A DNA stretch of 64,000 nucleotides from Amycolatopsis sp. FDAARGOS 1241 (GTDB taxonomy: Bacteria > Actinomycetota > Actinomycetes > Mycobacteriales > Pseudonocardiaceae), in NCBI RefSeq assembly GCF_016889705.1, contig NZ_CP069526.1:5146001-5210000 (forward strand). Reading direction: 5' to 3'. Below are positions 8,397 to 17,338 of this stretch, piece by piece. Position 1 is the stretch's first letter. The number at the start of each line of letters is the position of its first letter. A model generated the notes under the pieces. That model was not told where the DNA came from, did no database searches, and saw nothing but the letters and a program-made list of their open reading frames with translations. The position numbers were made by a program, and so were the translations under genes.

Positions 8397-9404
8397 GTGT
8401 TGTACCGTCCGCTCGGCCGCACCGGCATCCAGGTCAGCCCGTATGCCCTCGGCACGCTGATGTTCGCCACCACCATGGGCAACGCGCCGGAGGAGTCCGC
8501 CCGGATCATCCACAAGGCACTGGACGCCGGCATCAACTTCATCGACACCGCCGACGCCTACCAGGATTCCGAGGAGATCGTCGGCAAGGCGCTGCGCGGG
8601 CGCCGGGACGACGTCGTCCTCGCCACCAAGTTCGGCCGCCCCGTCGACGCGGACCCCAACCACCGGGGCACCTCGCGGCGCTGGATCGTCACCGCCGTCG
8701 AAAACTCGCTGCGGCGTCTGCAGACTGACCACATCGACCTGTACCAAGTGCACCGGCCCGACCCGGACACGGACCTCGAGGAAACGCTTTCCGCGTTGAC
8801 CGACCTGGTCCGCAGCGGCAAGGTGCGTGCGATCGGCGGGTCCCAGACACCGGCGTCCGACCTCGTCGGCATTCAGTGGATCGCCGAACGCCGCGGCCTG
8901 ATCGGGTTCCACACCGAGCAGCCCGTGTACTCGATCCTCAACCGCGGCATCGAGCGCGAGATCCTGCCCGTCGCGCGGCGCTTCGGGCTGGGTGTGCTGG
9001 TGTGGGGCCCGCTCGGCCAGGGTCTGCTCACCGGCCGCGCGCCCGGCGAACTGCGTCGCCGGGGCATGGCGCGCCACCTGTCCGACGAGCGCCGGATCGA
9101 CGTCGTCGCGAAGCTCGGACCGCTGGCCGCCGAGGCCGGCCTGCCGATGACGCACCTGGCGATGGCATTCGCGATCTCCCACCCGGGCGTCACGAGCGCC
9201 CTGCTCGGCGCGCGCACGATGCAGCACCTCGACGACTTGCTGGCCGGCCTCGACGTCGCCGTGCCCGACGACGTCTTGGACCGCATCGACGAACTCGTCC
9301 CGCCCGGCACCGACGTCGGTACGCTCGACCAGGCCTACTACCCGCCAGGGCTGACGAACCCGGCCCTGCGCCGCCGTCCGCTGGGCGAACGCGCTGCCGC
9401 TTGA
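8397..9404 (+). CDS. Aldo/keto reductase
   Basis: 335 residues, full length for the family. NADPH-dependent reduction of carbonyl compounds. Visible: the N-terminal YRPLGRTGIQVSPYALG strand, NFIDTADAY with catalytic Asp and Tyr, VVLATKFG with the catalytic Lys, DLYQVHRPD with the catalytic His, and a C-terminal ALLGARTMQHLDDLL that contributes to cofactor binding. The start is GTG at 8397 after GGGAGAAA. It resembles the YajO/Tas-like group that reduces small aldehydes. It is controlled from the divergent promoter bearing the twin palindrome. Confidence 0.9.
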   Translation: MLYRPLGRTGIQVSPYALGTLMFATTMGNAPEESARIIHKALDAGINFIDTADAYQDSEEIVGKALRGRRDDVVLATKFGRPVDADPNHRGTSRRWIVTAVENSLRRLQTDHIDLYQVHRPDPDTDLEETLSALTDLVRSGKVRAIGGSQTPASDLVGIQWIAERRGLIGFHTEQPVYSILNRGIEREILPVARRFGLGVLVWGPLGQGLLTGRAPGELRRRGMARHLSDERRIDVVAKLGPLAAEAGLPMTHLAMAFAISHPGVTSALLGARTMQHLDDLLAGLDVAVPDDVLDRIDELVPPGTDVGTLDQAYYPPGLTNPALRRRPLGERAAA

Positions 9405-9647
9405 CGCCTGCTGCTCGCCGCCGGCGACGGGGCCGGGCTCGGAGGCCCGGCCCGACCAGCCCGATTCCTCGATCGCGTGCAGGCCGGCGGTGCTGGTGGA
9501 CTTCGTCAGCGCGACCGTGAGCGGCGTGCCGCGGTCGCGGTAGGCCTCCAAGAGGCGCTCGTGGTCGTCGACGGAACGGGTGAGGCACCTGGGTATCGAG
9601 AGGCTCACGCGCCACACGCACGCAGGATGCCGATCAAGATTTCCCGC
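9405..9647. other. Gap with a possible minus-strand coding relic
   Basis: On the minus strand, 9617 down to about 9440 reads DDHERLLEAYRDRGTPLTVAL and HAIEESG, which looks protein-like but has no family match I can name and runs into the antisense of the reductase. No terminator is seen. Confidence 0.3.
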
Positions 9648-10457
9648 CTACGCGTGCAGCCGCGCCTGGACCGCGTCCGCCAGCAGGCCGTACCCCGCAG
9701 CGTTCGGGTGGATGTTCGGCCCGACCGGAGCCGGGGCACACATGAACGTGTCGGCGCAGATCGTGGTCACGTTCAGCGGCGCCGACGCCGGTGTGAAGTC
9801 CGTGGTGTGGAACGCCGACTCCACGTCGGCCACCGGCACCCCGGCCTGTGAGTAGATTCCACCGAGCACCGCGTTCACCTGCTGCAGCAACTGCACGGAC
9901 TGCCGAGCCAGGTCCTGGCCCGCCGGGCCCTGCAGGAAGGACACGAGGAACGGGTCGTAGAGGTTCAGCCCCACAATCTTCGCGCGTGGATCAGCCCGGT
10001 GGACGCGGCTCACAATCACGGGCAGGTTTTTCTGCACGGCCGCGATTCCCTGCCCTACGCACGCGAGATCGATCCCGGTCGCCGTCGCGCAGTCCTCGAC
10101 ATCGGTCGCGCCGATCACGAGCGTGACCAGCCGCGTGTGACCGCGGTGGGCGGCGAGGAACCGCTCAGCGGCACTGACCTGCGAAGTCGCGCCGTGGCAG
10201 CTGCCACCGACAAGCATCGACGTAGTCGTTTCGCCCGGGCAGCCCAGTTCGGTCAGCCCCAGCTCGCGCCGCTGGGCGACGAGCTGGTCGAAGCCCTGGT
10301 CCGTCGGGTGCCCGACGCCTGTCGCGTCCGGCTGGAAACCGACCGCCAGCGAGTCGCCCAGCGACAGGTAGTACTCGGGTTGCGGACACGCTGAAGCCGT
10401 ACCTGCGAAGGAAACGAGCGCCGCGAACATCGCGGGCACGAGCCACCACTTCTTCAC
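9648..10457 (-). CDS. Secreted SGNH/GDSL-family hydrolase
   Basis: 269 residues. The signal peptide (residues 1-25, KKWWLVPAMFAALVSFAGTASA) is followed by block I SLGDSLAVG with the nucleophile Ser, block II LGCPGETT, and a C-terminal IHPNAAGYG with the catalytic His. The usual block III G-x-N-D is IGATDVED here, with Thr where the oxyanion Asn normally sits, which may weaken or alter activity. GTG at 10457 is preferred over TTG at 10487 because AAGGGG lies five bases upstream and the signal peptide then starts cleanly. Probable extracellular esterase or lipase. Confidence 0.85.
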   Translation of the reverse strand: MKKWWLVPAMFAALVSFAGTASACPQPEYYLSLGDSLAVGFQPDATGVGHPTDQGFDQLVAQRRELGLTELGCPGETTTSMLVGGSCHGATSQVSAAERFLAAHRGHTRLVTLVIGATDVEDCATATGIDLACVGQGIAAVQKNLPVIVSRVHRADPRAKIVGLNLYDPFLVSFLQGPAGQDLARQSVQLLQQVNAVLGGIYSQAGVPVADVESAFHTTDFTPASAPLNVTTICADTFMCAPAPVGPNIHPNAAGYGLLADAVQARLHA

Positions 10458-11012
10458 TTTTCCCCTTGCCTCAATTCTTTTTCGCAACGGTAGCCAGACT
10501 TGAGCGCCGTCGCCGCGATCGTGTCCGATCGGTCACGGAATCCGACCCGTACTCCCCTGCCGGCCGCGGCCGGCAACGAAGTCGGTGCCGTGCATTGCCG
10601 TGCAGCTCGAAATCGGTGGGAATGCCGACAGTCTGCTGCGCACGGCTGGACTGGTCCACCGACGGGCCGCACTGGGCGGGCGGTGACCGACGAGTACGGG
10701 CGCTGCGTGCGGCCCAGCAGGGCGCGGGGTACACGTGGACGACGACCCTGATCGAAGACACCCCCGAGGCGAAGGGCTCGGCGCCTGGTTGCCGCTGCCG
10801 CGGGTCGGGGAGCCGCTGCACTGCCGGCACATGCTCGATGCGGCCGCGCTGGCAGCGGTGTGGCCGACGCGCCTGAGCCTTGCGCTCTCGCCCTCGCGGT
10901 GCGTGCTCTAATCGGCCGGAGGTTTCTTTTTGGCTGGACGGACCTACTGGCGGCGTAGTCCCAAGGCCGTGGGGGTGCGCCGCCGTCCTGTGTGGGCCGC
11001 CGACCACCTGGA
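10458..11012. other. Gap; possible frameshifted coding relic on plus strand
   Basis: Between two minus-strand genes. In the plus frame from about 10620 to 10780, DWSTDGPHWAGGD, then QQGAGYTWTTTLIEDTPEAKG looks protein-like and continues, after a frame change near 10785, as WLPLPRVGEPLHCRHMLDAA to a TAA near 10910. No family was recognised and no start was found. Confidence 0.35.
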
Positions 11013-11825
11013 CTAGTGGGTGCAGGTGTAGGTGAGGTCGTACTCAGCCTCGCCGGTGTCGTCCAATCCCTGTGCCTTGGAGGAGCTGACGGCGGACACC
11101 ACCTCATCAAGCCTCGACGGCGGGATCTGGCTCGGTAGCTGCGCCTTCGCCTGGTCGATGGTCATCGTGCCGTCGAGCACGGCCCGCAACAGCCGATCAG
11201 CGGTGGCCGAACACGGATCCGACGGCGTTGACTCCGGGGGCGAGACCGGCTCCGAGGTCCTCGGCCTCGCCGGGACCGTGACCGTCCTTTGTGGGGGCCC
11301 GCTCGCCAGAGGCCTCATGATGGCGAGGGTGCGCCACTCGTTCTTCAAACGAGGGGAAACGGAACCGTTGGCCTGAAGGATCTGCGCCCACTCAGGCTGA
11401 TTGATCATGCTGCCTGCACCCACCGGGCACGAGATGCTGACTTGCGAAATGAACGTCCCACTCTCGTTCTGACCAGGCATGCCCGCGGCGTTCATTGATC
11501 CCACCGCGGCCACGTACACGCCGGCCCGGGGATACGAGAAACCGACCACACCGGTCTGGATGGTGGTCTGGGGCTCCTCGGAACCCAAGTCGACTCCGCA
11601 GACCCGCTTGGCCAGCTCCTTCTCGGTGCACGAAGATATCGCCGACACCGACGTACCTTTCGTCACCACCGGGCAACCGAGTGCGTTCAACGCAGCTGGC
11701 GGTGCCGAAGACGTCGGGGCTTCCGAGCTGCCAAAGCTGACCGCGGCATGGATGAAGCTCACGGCGATGGCGATGATCACCACGGCGCCCCACACCGCGA
11801 CGACGGGTTTGCGGGACGTCTTCAC
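11013..11825 (-). CDS. Membrane-anchored hypothetical protein
   Basis: 270 residues. One N-terminal transmembrane segment (VVAVWGAVVIIAIAVSFIHAAV, residues 8-30) is followed by an extracellular part with several cysteines (GCPVV, SSCTEKELAKRVCGVD, SISCPVG), probably disulfide-bonded. A Pro/Ser-rich linker then leads to a second small domain (SDPCSATADRLLRAVLDGTM to DLTYTCTH). GTG at 11825 has GAGG five bases upstream and is chosen over GTG at 11852. Function unknown. It stands alone on this strand. Confidence 0.75.
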   Translation of the reverse strand: MKTSRKPVVAVWGAVVIIAIAVSFIHAAVSFGSSEAPTSSAPPAALNALGCPVVTKGTSVSAISSCTEKELAKRVCGVDLGSEEPQTTIQTGVVGFSYPRAGVYVAAVGSMNAAGMPGQNESGTFISQVSISCPVGAGSMINQPEWAQILQANGSVSPRLKNEWRTLAIMRPLASGPPQRTVTVPARPRTSEPVSPPESTPSDPCSATADRLLRAVLDGTMTIDQAKAQLPSQIPPSRLDEVVSAVSSSKAQGLDDTGEAEYDLTYTCTH

Positions 11826-11984
11826 GGCTACCTCGGTCACGGCTGGGAACACGGCACTGCACGTACCGAGGACGGTCGCGCCGTACAGTAGTCGCCCGGC
11901 AACCCGGCGGTGTTACATCACGTCACCGTCAGTCGACAAGACACCGCCGCCACCAGCTTCGGCTCTCACCCACCGGCGGTTGAC

Positions 11985-12275
11985 TCAGTCCCCGATAAAT
12001 CGCATGAATCGATGTGAATCTGCCAGGCACAGCTCACACAGCGCGAGGAGATCACCGGCGAAGCGAGCCGGCACCAACCGGTCCCCCGCCCGCGCTATCT
12101 CCCCCTTGAGCGTCGTGACTTGCATGCTGTTCAGATAGGTGTCGCCGTAGGGATCCAGATGGCCCAGAATCGGGTAAGCGGTCCGATCCACACCGGACAG
12201 CACCGGATCGAAATCTGGATCGGCTCGGCTCGATTCGAGCACCTCACCGTAGGAACGTACTTCGACACGGATCAT
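11985..12275 (-). CDS. Hypothetical protein, 96 aa
   Basis: The ATG at 12275 is preceded by GGAGG eight bases away. The acidic-aromatic sequence (VRSYGEVLESSRADPDFDP, YPILGHLDPYGDTYLNSMQ, CELCLADSHRFMRFIGD) resembles a small actinobacterial family of unknown role, the size of typical immunity-type or antitoxin proteins. There is no catalytic motif and function is not assigned. Confidence 0.7.
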   Translation of the reverse strand: MIRVEVRSYGEVLESSRADPDFDPVLSGVDRTAYPILGHLDPYGDTYLNSMQVTTLKGEIARAGDRLVPARFAGDLLALCELCLADSHRFMRFIGD

Positions 12276-12382
12276 CCGTGGCACCTCCGCAACATCGCTC
12301 GGCAGCCCCGGATGTAGTACCGGCAGGGCTGCCACTGCCGGCCGGCAGGGATCAAAGGCGGGTCTGACCGAACGTCGCAATC

Positions 12383-12649
12383 TCACCGGTCGGGCCGGTC
12401 CTTGAGGAAACGGCGGAGCCGTTCGACGTGGTGGCCGTGGTCGACGGCGAACTCGGCCGGCTCCGCCGGCGTCGGCTTGCGCAGGTACCCGCCGAGGGGC
12501 CCGGTCTGGTAGATCGCGGGCTCGGTGCAGCCGAAGCAGACGAGAAGGTCGCCGTCGCTCGGCGGTCGTGATGCTTCCTGGTCCGGCGGAGGCTTGCCGC
12601 AGTACGGGCACGGCTGCCAGGTGAATCTGGTCGCGTCGCTGCTCGTCAA
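12383..12649 (-). CDS. Small zinc-ribbon protein
   Basis: 88 residues. CPYCGKPPPD and VCFGCTEP form two CxxC pairs about 25 residues apart, a likely zinc ribbon. The TTG start at 12649 lies 30 bases downstream of the neighbouring gene on the same strand, so the two may be cotranscribed. Function unknown. Confidence 0.55.
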   Translation of the reverse strand: MTSSDATRFTWQPCPYCGKPPPDQEASRPPSDGDLLVCFGCTEPAIYQTGPLGGYLRKPTPAEPAEFAVDHGHHVERLRRFLKDRPDR

Positions 12650-12679
12650 GCGGTGTCTCGTGTGTCGGTGGTTGGAACG

Positions 12680-12988
12680 TCAACTGCGTTTGCCGCGTCC
12701 GACGTTGTTCACGATCACCGATCTAACCCGAAGGGGCGGCGGCATGCGCTTGCCCCGCTTGGCAGCGGCCCGCGCTTTCGCCCGCGCCGCTGCCCGTTCC
12801 CGCTGGCGGGCCGACTTCGCCGCTGCGCGAGCCTTGAACACCGCCTGTTCGGCGTCCGGCTCGCCCATCATCGTGCAGATCTCCGCTTGGAGCTGCGCCC
12901 GGGGCACGGGCGGCTTCTTCTCGCCGTACCTCAGCCCCTCCAGCCGCCAGAGCAGGAGTCTCAGCCGGTCCATCTCCTCTTGCGTCAC
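12680..12988 (-). CDS. Small basic protein
   Basis: 102 residues. GTG at 12988 follows GGGGAGGAG six bases upstream. The N-terminal half is helical (VTQEEMDRLRLLLWRLEGL), then VPRAQLQAEICTMMGEPDAEQAV, then a long Arg/Lys/Ala helix (ARQRERAAARAKARAAAKRG). The basic tail suggests nucleic-acid contact, but no domain is recognised. It precedes the zinc-ribbon gene on the same strand. Confidence 0.55.
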   Translation of the reverse strand: MTQEEMDRLRLLLWRLEGLRYGEKKPPVPRAQLQAEICTMMGEPDAEQAVFKARAAAKSARQRERAAARAKARAAAKRGKRMPPPLRVRSVIVNNVGRGKRS

Positions 12989-13342
12989 TGCGGGCTCCTC
13001 CCCTGGGCTGGGCCGGCGTGCGGGCCGTACTGGGCTAAGTCGATCGTTCGCCCGGCTGTGTTTCCGGTGAGCGCTGCTTTTCTTGCTCCACGCACCAAGG
13101 CCGGCGTTCGCCGTGGTGCCCGACCCGATGCTGAGGATCGGCACGGCACGGCACGGCGGCTACAGCCGAGCCAGCCCGTCGGCGACGCGGGCGAGCAGCT
13201 TGACGTCGTTCTCGACTTTCAGCGGTTTGCTGGGCGGCACCGACGAGGGCCCGCTGCACCTCGGCGCGATCGCCGCCGCGGTCATCCGCCTCGCCTAAAA
13301 CGCCCTTAGGCCCGGTACACGGTCCGGTTCACGAAGGAGCCG
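12989..13342. other. Gap, no gene supported
   Basis: Short frames on both strands with no ribosome-binding sites. AAGGAG near 13331-13336 serves the small gene at 13343. Confidence 0.45.
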
Positions 13343-13561
13343 ATGAGCCTGCTGTCGCCGTGGAAGGTCAGCGCGGTCACGAAGGTCGAGCTCGGCGTCA
13401 AGATCCGCCGGCTCGTGAGCGTGACGCTCTCGATCCCGATCCCGGACGTCCGCATCGAGCTGCTCGGCCACGTCGGTTTCGCCAAGCGCAGCAGCGACCG
13501 TTCGGAGATCGTGGCGTTCACCACCGCCGAGGAGGGTGATCTTACCGGCGGCGAGCGGTGA
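13343..13561 (+). CDS. Hypothetical protein, 72 aa
   Basis: The ATG at 13343 follows AAGGAG. Third codon positions are almost all G or C, so coding is likely. The protein is strand-rich (VTKVELGVKIRRLVSVTLSI, then PDVRIELLGHVGFAKRS), possibly a small beta-barrel or a piece of a larger fold. No family is recognised. Confidence 0.6.
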   Translation: MSLLSPWKVSAVTKVELGVKIRRLVSVTLSIPIPDVRIELLGHVGFAKRSSDRSEIVAFTTAEEGDLTGGER

Positions 13562-13644
13562 CTCCCCTCACTCGGAAGCCGGGTAACGCTGCTCTTGATC
13601 CACTCGAAGATTCTTAGCTGATCCAAATTTTGCAGGGGGCAACG

Positions 13645-14875
13645 TTGACGAACCTCGAGGACAGACCGGTGCCGAACGCGAAGGGGCCGGCGCTTGTCGT
13701 GTCTCCTCGTTCTGCCGATCTCCTCTCCGCACTCCGACGAAGCGTGCGTGGGTTGCCGTGGGCGCAGTCGGGTTATGTGCGCGCGGCGGGGCTGTTCCTG
13801 GCGGTGCGGCTGTTCAGCGTGGGCGTGTTGGCTCTCATGGCCGTGCACAGCAACCGGCCGCTGCTCGACCGGCTGCGGTCGTGGGACGGCTGGTGGTATT
13901 TGCAGATCGCGGAACACAACTACACCGGTGTGTCCCACCCGATGGACATCAGCGGCCACCCGTTTCCCGATGCGCCGTACGGATTCTTTCCGCTCTACCC
14001 GGCGTTTACGGAGCTCGTCGGGCAACTGCCCGGCATTTCCTTGACCGCGGCCGGCCTCATCGTGTCGACGGTCGCCGGCATCGCTGCCGCGTGCGGGCTG
14101 TACCGGATCGGCCGGCTGGTGAGCGGGCCGCGCGTCGGGTTGTTGCTGGCCGTGTTGTGGGCGGGTGCGCCGATGGCGATCACCGAGTCGATGGTGATGA
14201 CGGAGTCGCTGTTCACCGCGTTGGCGGTGTGGGCGCTCGTCGGCGTGCTCGAGCGGAAGTGGTTCTTGGCGACCGGTGCGACCGTGTTCGCTGGGCTCAC
14301 CAGGTCGACGGCGTCCGTGCTGATTGCTGTGGTGGTCGTGGCGGCGGTGATCGACGCGTGGCGCGGCCGACGCCGCTGGCAGGCCCTCGCGTGCGTCGTG
14401 GTCGCGCCGCTCGGTTTACTGGGCTACTGGGGCATGGTGGCTGTGCGCACGGGCAGCGTGACCGGGTGGGGCGGCTGTTGAGCTCCACGGTTGGAACACG
14501 CGCCTCGACCCTGGCATCGACACGTGGCGTTGGGTATCCCGCCAGCTGTTCAGCGAGGGCAGCGCGTGGCAAACGCTTGTTGTGCTGGTGACTTTGGCGG
14601 CTGCGGGCCTGGCGGTGATTGTGGTCGCGAGCCGCCGCATCCCGTGGCAGCTGGCTGCGTACGCGGTCGGTGTGGTTGTGCTGGTCGTGTGCAGTGCCGG
14701 GCTTCCGGCGCTCAAGACCCGGTTTCTGCTCCCTGATTTCGCGTTGCTGCTGCCGATCGCGGCGGGGTTCGCGCACCGTCGCACGGTCACGATGGTGGCG
14801 TCGGCTTCCGTGTTCGTGCTCGTTGGCGCCTGGTATTCGGCGTACTCGCTCACGGTCTGGAAATACGCGATCTAG
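13645..14875 (+). pseudogene. Multispanning mannosyltransferase (PIG-V/GT-C-like), split by a frameshift
   Basis: Membrane glycosyltransferase with many transmembrane helices. The first part has the GT-C signature RSWDGWWYLQIAEHNY with the acidic catalytic Asp after the first helix, then FFPLYPAF and helices to about residue 275, where the frame hits TGA at 14479. A one-base shift near 14465-14483 continues as LHGWNTRLDPGIDTWRWVSR and LPALKTRFLLPDFALLLPI to the TAG at 14873. TTG at 13645 follows GGGGG. Because the two halves join cleanly, this is either a recent frameshift or a sequencing error. It would transfer sugar from a polyprenyl carrier outside the membrane. Confidence 0.75.
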
Positions 14876-15038
14876 CGGGGCATTCGCTCCTGCGCTTAAC
14901 CCCATCCATCCTGCCCGACGAGGCGCCGGCCATTCGCGCGCTCTCCGTTCGAGGCATCTTCCACGAAGGGTTTCCTGTCCGCAACACATCGCCTCAAGTT
15001 CCAACTACCACCAGCACACTTGATCAAGGGATTACGAC

Positions 15039-15662
15039 ATGTCCAAGCGCTTCCTCCTGCTCACCGCAACGGCGGTGACCGCGTTCGGCCTGACCGCGTG
15101 CGGCACCAACGCCGCGCCCACCACCCCGAGCTTCCCCAATGCGCCGGCGCCCGCGAGCGTCAACGCCGCCTCCCGCGCCGCCGCTGCTCCGACGTCCGCG
15201 TCGCCCTCCTACCTGGCGAAGAAGGTCGGGGATCGCGCCGGGATCACCAACTCGGACGGCAGCATCGCTGTCGACTTCTGGATCACGAAAGTCCGCGTTG
15301 ACCCGAAATGCGACCCGTACAGCCAGCGCGAGGCGGGCAAACACACGGTGGTCATGGACGTCACCGTGAAGACCTACACCGACAAGGACGCGAGCCAGCC
15401 CGGCGGTAGCGCCTTCGACGCCCTGCCCGGCCTGATCAATCCGTACGCGTTCTCGAGCACCGGCAGCAGCGGCGTCACCAACCAGGCAGAGACGGACATG
15501 TGCCTGTTGCCGCAGAAGGAGCTGCCGTCGACGTACGCGCCCAACCGCACGTACACCGGGCAGATCTCGTTCGCGACGCCGGACGCGAGCGGCAAGCTCC
15601 AGCTGACCGTGCCCTCGGGCTTCTTCCAGAACGGCGGCCTCGGGTGGGAATGGTCGTACTGA
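15039..15662 (+). CDS. Secreted lipoprotein
   Basis: 207 residues with signal peptide KRFLLLTATAVTAFG and lipobox L-T-A-C. A low-complexity Ala/Pro/Ser spacer is followed by a strand-rich domain (DFWITKVRVDPKCDPYSQ, HTVVMDVTVKTYTD, YTGQISFATPDASGKLQL) resembling DUF4352-type extracellular immunoglobulin-like domains. It ends in LGWEWSY. A second copy of the last codons and downstream bases occurs at 16117-16170. Function unknown. Confidence 0.8.
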   Translation: MSKRFLLLTATAVTAFGLTACGTNAAPTTPSFPNAPAPASVNAASRAAAAPTSASPSYLAKKVGDRAGITNSDGSIAVDFWITKVRVDPKCDPYSQREAGKHTVVMDVTVKTYTDKDASQPGGSAFDALPGLINPYAFSSTGSSGVTNQAETDMCLLPQKELPSTYAPNRTYTGQISFATPDASGKLQLTVPSGFFQNGGLGWEWSY

Positions 15663-15691
15663 TCACCAGCTGACCGGCCGGAGAAGGCCCC
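15638..15691 (+). repeat. 54-bp direct repeat, copy 1 (3' end of lipoprotein gene)
   Basis: This copy spans the last seven codons of the lipoprotein gene and the following trailer. Copy 2 at 16117-16170 differs at five of 54 positions. It also encodes the end of a protein (LGWERSY stop) but without the rest of the gene. Confidence 0.85.
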
Positions 15692-15769
15692 GATCGGCCA
15701 TCTCCACCCGCGACCGAGCTCTCGGGGCAAACCTTTCCCGGGAGTGGACCGAAGAAAGAGAAATCGATC

Positions 15770-16102
15770 ATGACTGTTGCACCCGCCGAAACGGAGCCTT
15801 GTGACCGAGACACGGTCCGCCGGGCGACGGCCGAATGGTTCGATCAGACCGCGCCCAGCATGCCTCCCGGGATCGCGAGCCGCATGCGGTGGACCTCGGC
15901 CCGCCTGCGCGTGAGACCTTCGAGCGACGGCCGCCCCGAGGCGCTGGCGTTCGCACTGTCGCAAGCCGCTGCTGTCGCGGAAGTTTTTGCCGATGCCTAT
16001 GCGGAACACCGTGACGCATGGGAAGTGGATCGAACGTATTGGATGCCGAGCATTCGCGAGGCGTTCGCCGCGTGGATTGTGAGCGGCGTTATTCCGGTGT
16101 AG
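15770..16102 (+). CDS. Hypothetical protein, 110 aa
   Basis: ATG at 15770. Helical, ending DRTYWMPSIREAFAAWIVSG. It resembles short actinobacterial proteins with no assigned role. It lies exactly between the two copies of the 54-bp repeat, which suggests that this segment and the repeat moved or duplicated together. Confidence 0.6.
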   Translation: MTVAPAETEPCDRDTVRRATAEWFDQTAPSMPPGIASRMRWTSARLRVRPSSDGRPEALAFALSQAAAVAEVFADAYAEHRDAWEVDRTYWMPSIREAFAAWIVSGVIPV

Positions 16103-16116
16103 CCATGGGGGTGCTC

Positions 16117-16170
16117 CCTCGGCTGGGAACGGTCGTACTGATCACCAGCCGACCGGCTCGAGAAGGCCCC
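16117..16170 (+). repeat. 54-bp direct repeat, copy 2
   Basis: Second copy of 15638-15691 (five mismatches). The rest of a lipoprotein gene is absent here, so this is the remnant of a tandem duplication followed by replacement. Confidence 0.85.
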
Positions 16171-16202
16171 GGGCCGTCGTCGCGGCGGCCAGGGCCTTCT
16201 CG
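16159..16202. terminator. Strong stem-loop terminator
   Basis: CGAGAAGGCCC at 16159-16169 pairs perfectly with GGGCCTTCTCG at 16192-16202. The intervening 22 bases can themselves pair (GGCCGTCG with CGGCGGCC). There is no T-run, as is usual in high-GC actinobacteria. It sits between the plus-strand gene ending at 16102 and the minus-strand cupin gene ending at 16412, so it may serve both. Confidence 0.7.
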
Positions 16203-16411
16203 CATGTTCAGGCCCGCCCGAAGCGGCCCGTCCACGGCCGAGTCCCGTGCGGACAGCCCTGGCCGTTATCGGCATCAGATGGCCATGCTTTCCACGCCTC
16301 GACCGACACGGCGACGCAGGAGACCAGGTTCTACCTCGGGGTTCATCGCGGCCGATGGTTGCGGCACGTGGAGATGTACCTGCCGCTCGGTCGCCTCAGG
16401 GTTTCGCCTGC

Positions 16412-16780
16412 TCACGCCTTTTGCTTGGCGTAGTCAGTCATGCCTTGCCAGTCGATCACCACGCACGGCTCGTCGCCCACGACCCATCCGTCGTGTCCTG
16501 GCGGGATGAGCATGAAATCGCCAGCGCCGAACGTGGCTTCCTCCCCGTCGTCCATCCTGACAGTCATGCGCCCCGAAATGACGTAGCCCCTGTGCGGCAC
16601 CTCGCAGCTCTCGGTTCCCGCCATCGGCTTCACATGTTTGGACCACTGCCAGCCGGGCATGAACGTTGCGCGCGCCACCGCGCCTTCGTCGAGGTTGACC
16701 ATCTCCAGTTGGCCGCGATCATCCTGGAAGGGCCGCACCTCTTCCGGGTTATCCAGACTCATTTTGCGAATTCCCGCCAT
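16412..16780 (-). CDS. Single-domain cupin protein
   Basis: 122 residues. The cupin core reads PGWQWSKHVKPMAGTESCEV, then GYVISGRMTVRMDDGEEATFGAGDFMLIPPGHDGWVVGDEP, giving the two conserved cupin motifs; metal ligands are only partly conserved (H in the WSKHVKP part, H in PPGHD). The ATG at 16780 follows AGGAGG. Likely a small metal-binding enzyme or ligand sensor; the substrate is unknown. Confidence 0.85.
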   Translation of the reverse strand: MAGIRKMSLDNPEEVRPFQDDRGQLEMVNLDEGAVARATFMPGWQWSKHVKPMAGTESCEVPHRGYVISGRMTVRMDDGEEATFGAGDFMLIPPGHDGWVVGDEPCVVIDWQGMTDYAKQKA

Positions 16781-16984
16781 GACGACCTCCTTATCGCCTT
16801 CCCGCAAGGGGTGCCGGTTGGAGTCCCCCTCAGGTCATCGTCCGCAGCTACAGCCTGGGCAGACTAGGGTCTGAAGTCACCACTTCATCGGATGGGCACC
16901 GCGGGTCGGGAAGAAGGCAATGGGTACGTTTGTAGCCGCCGGCATCGACCTGACGGCTGGTCGGGTCGGGTTCGGTGTGCCGGC

Positions 16985-17300
16985 GGGTCGAGACCGCGGA
17001 GATCGCCGCGATCGTGACCGCGCTGTGGGCGCGCGGGGCATCCGGCTGCACGGGTTCGGGGTGAAGCCAGACGGCCCGGCCCGCATCGGGCACATGCTCG
17101 CCTCCGCCGGCTCGATGGCCTGATCGGCGACGGCACGGTACTCGCGCATCAAGCTGCCCGGCTGCACCCATCGGGGCTAGTGCAACAACTGCCCGCGGTA
17201 CGTGCGGCGCTGGCGGGCCGAGACGATCGCCGCACTGTCCTCGCCTCAGCAGACGGTGCTGCCGCTGTTCCGCGGCGCCACGGGCGGTGCGGTTCGGTAG
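16985..17300 (+). pseudogene. DUF7221 / queuine-tRNA-transferase-like (deazapurine-type) protein, 3' relic
   Basis: Across frame changes the plus strand reads VETAEIAAIVTALWARG, GIRLHGFGVKPDGPARIGHM, LASAGSMA, then LPGCTHRG-stop-CNNCPRYVRRWR. This is the C-terminal half of an actinobacterial TGT-fold family with a conserved HGFG-K segment and a CTHR-x-CxNC zinc site. TGA follows SMA and TAG lies at 17178-17180. The N-terminal half is missing. Relatives include tRNA or DNA deazapurine transglycosylases, but the cellular role of this branch is not known to me. Confidence 0.55.
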
Positions 17301-17338
17301 CGTCCCCACTGGGCGGTTCGCACAAAGAGGTGATCACC

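Noticed and set aside
8277..9617. A 446-codon minus-strand frame under the aldo/keto reductase
   Set aside because: Pure shadow of the reductase over most of its length; only the first 60 codons, outside the reductase, look protein-like and are noted in the gap entry.
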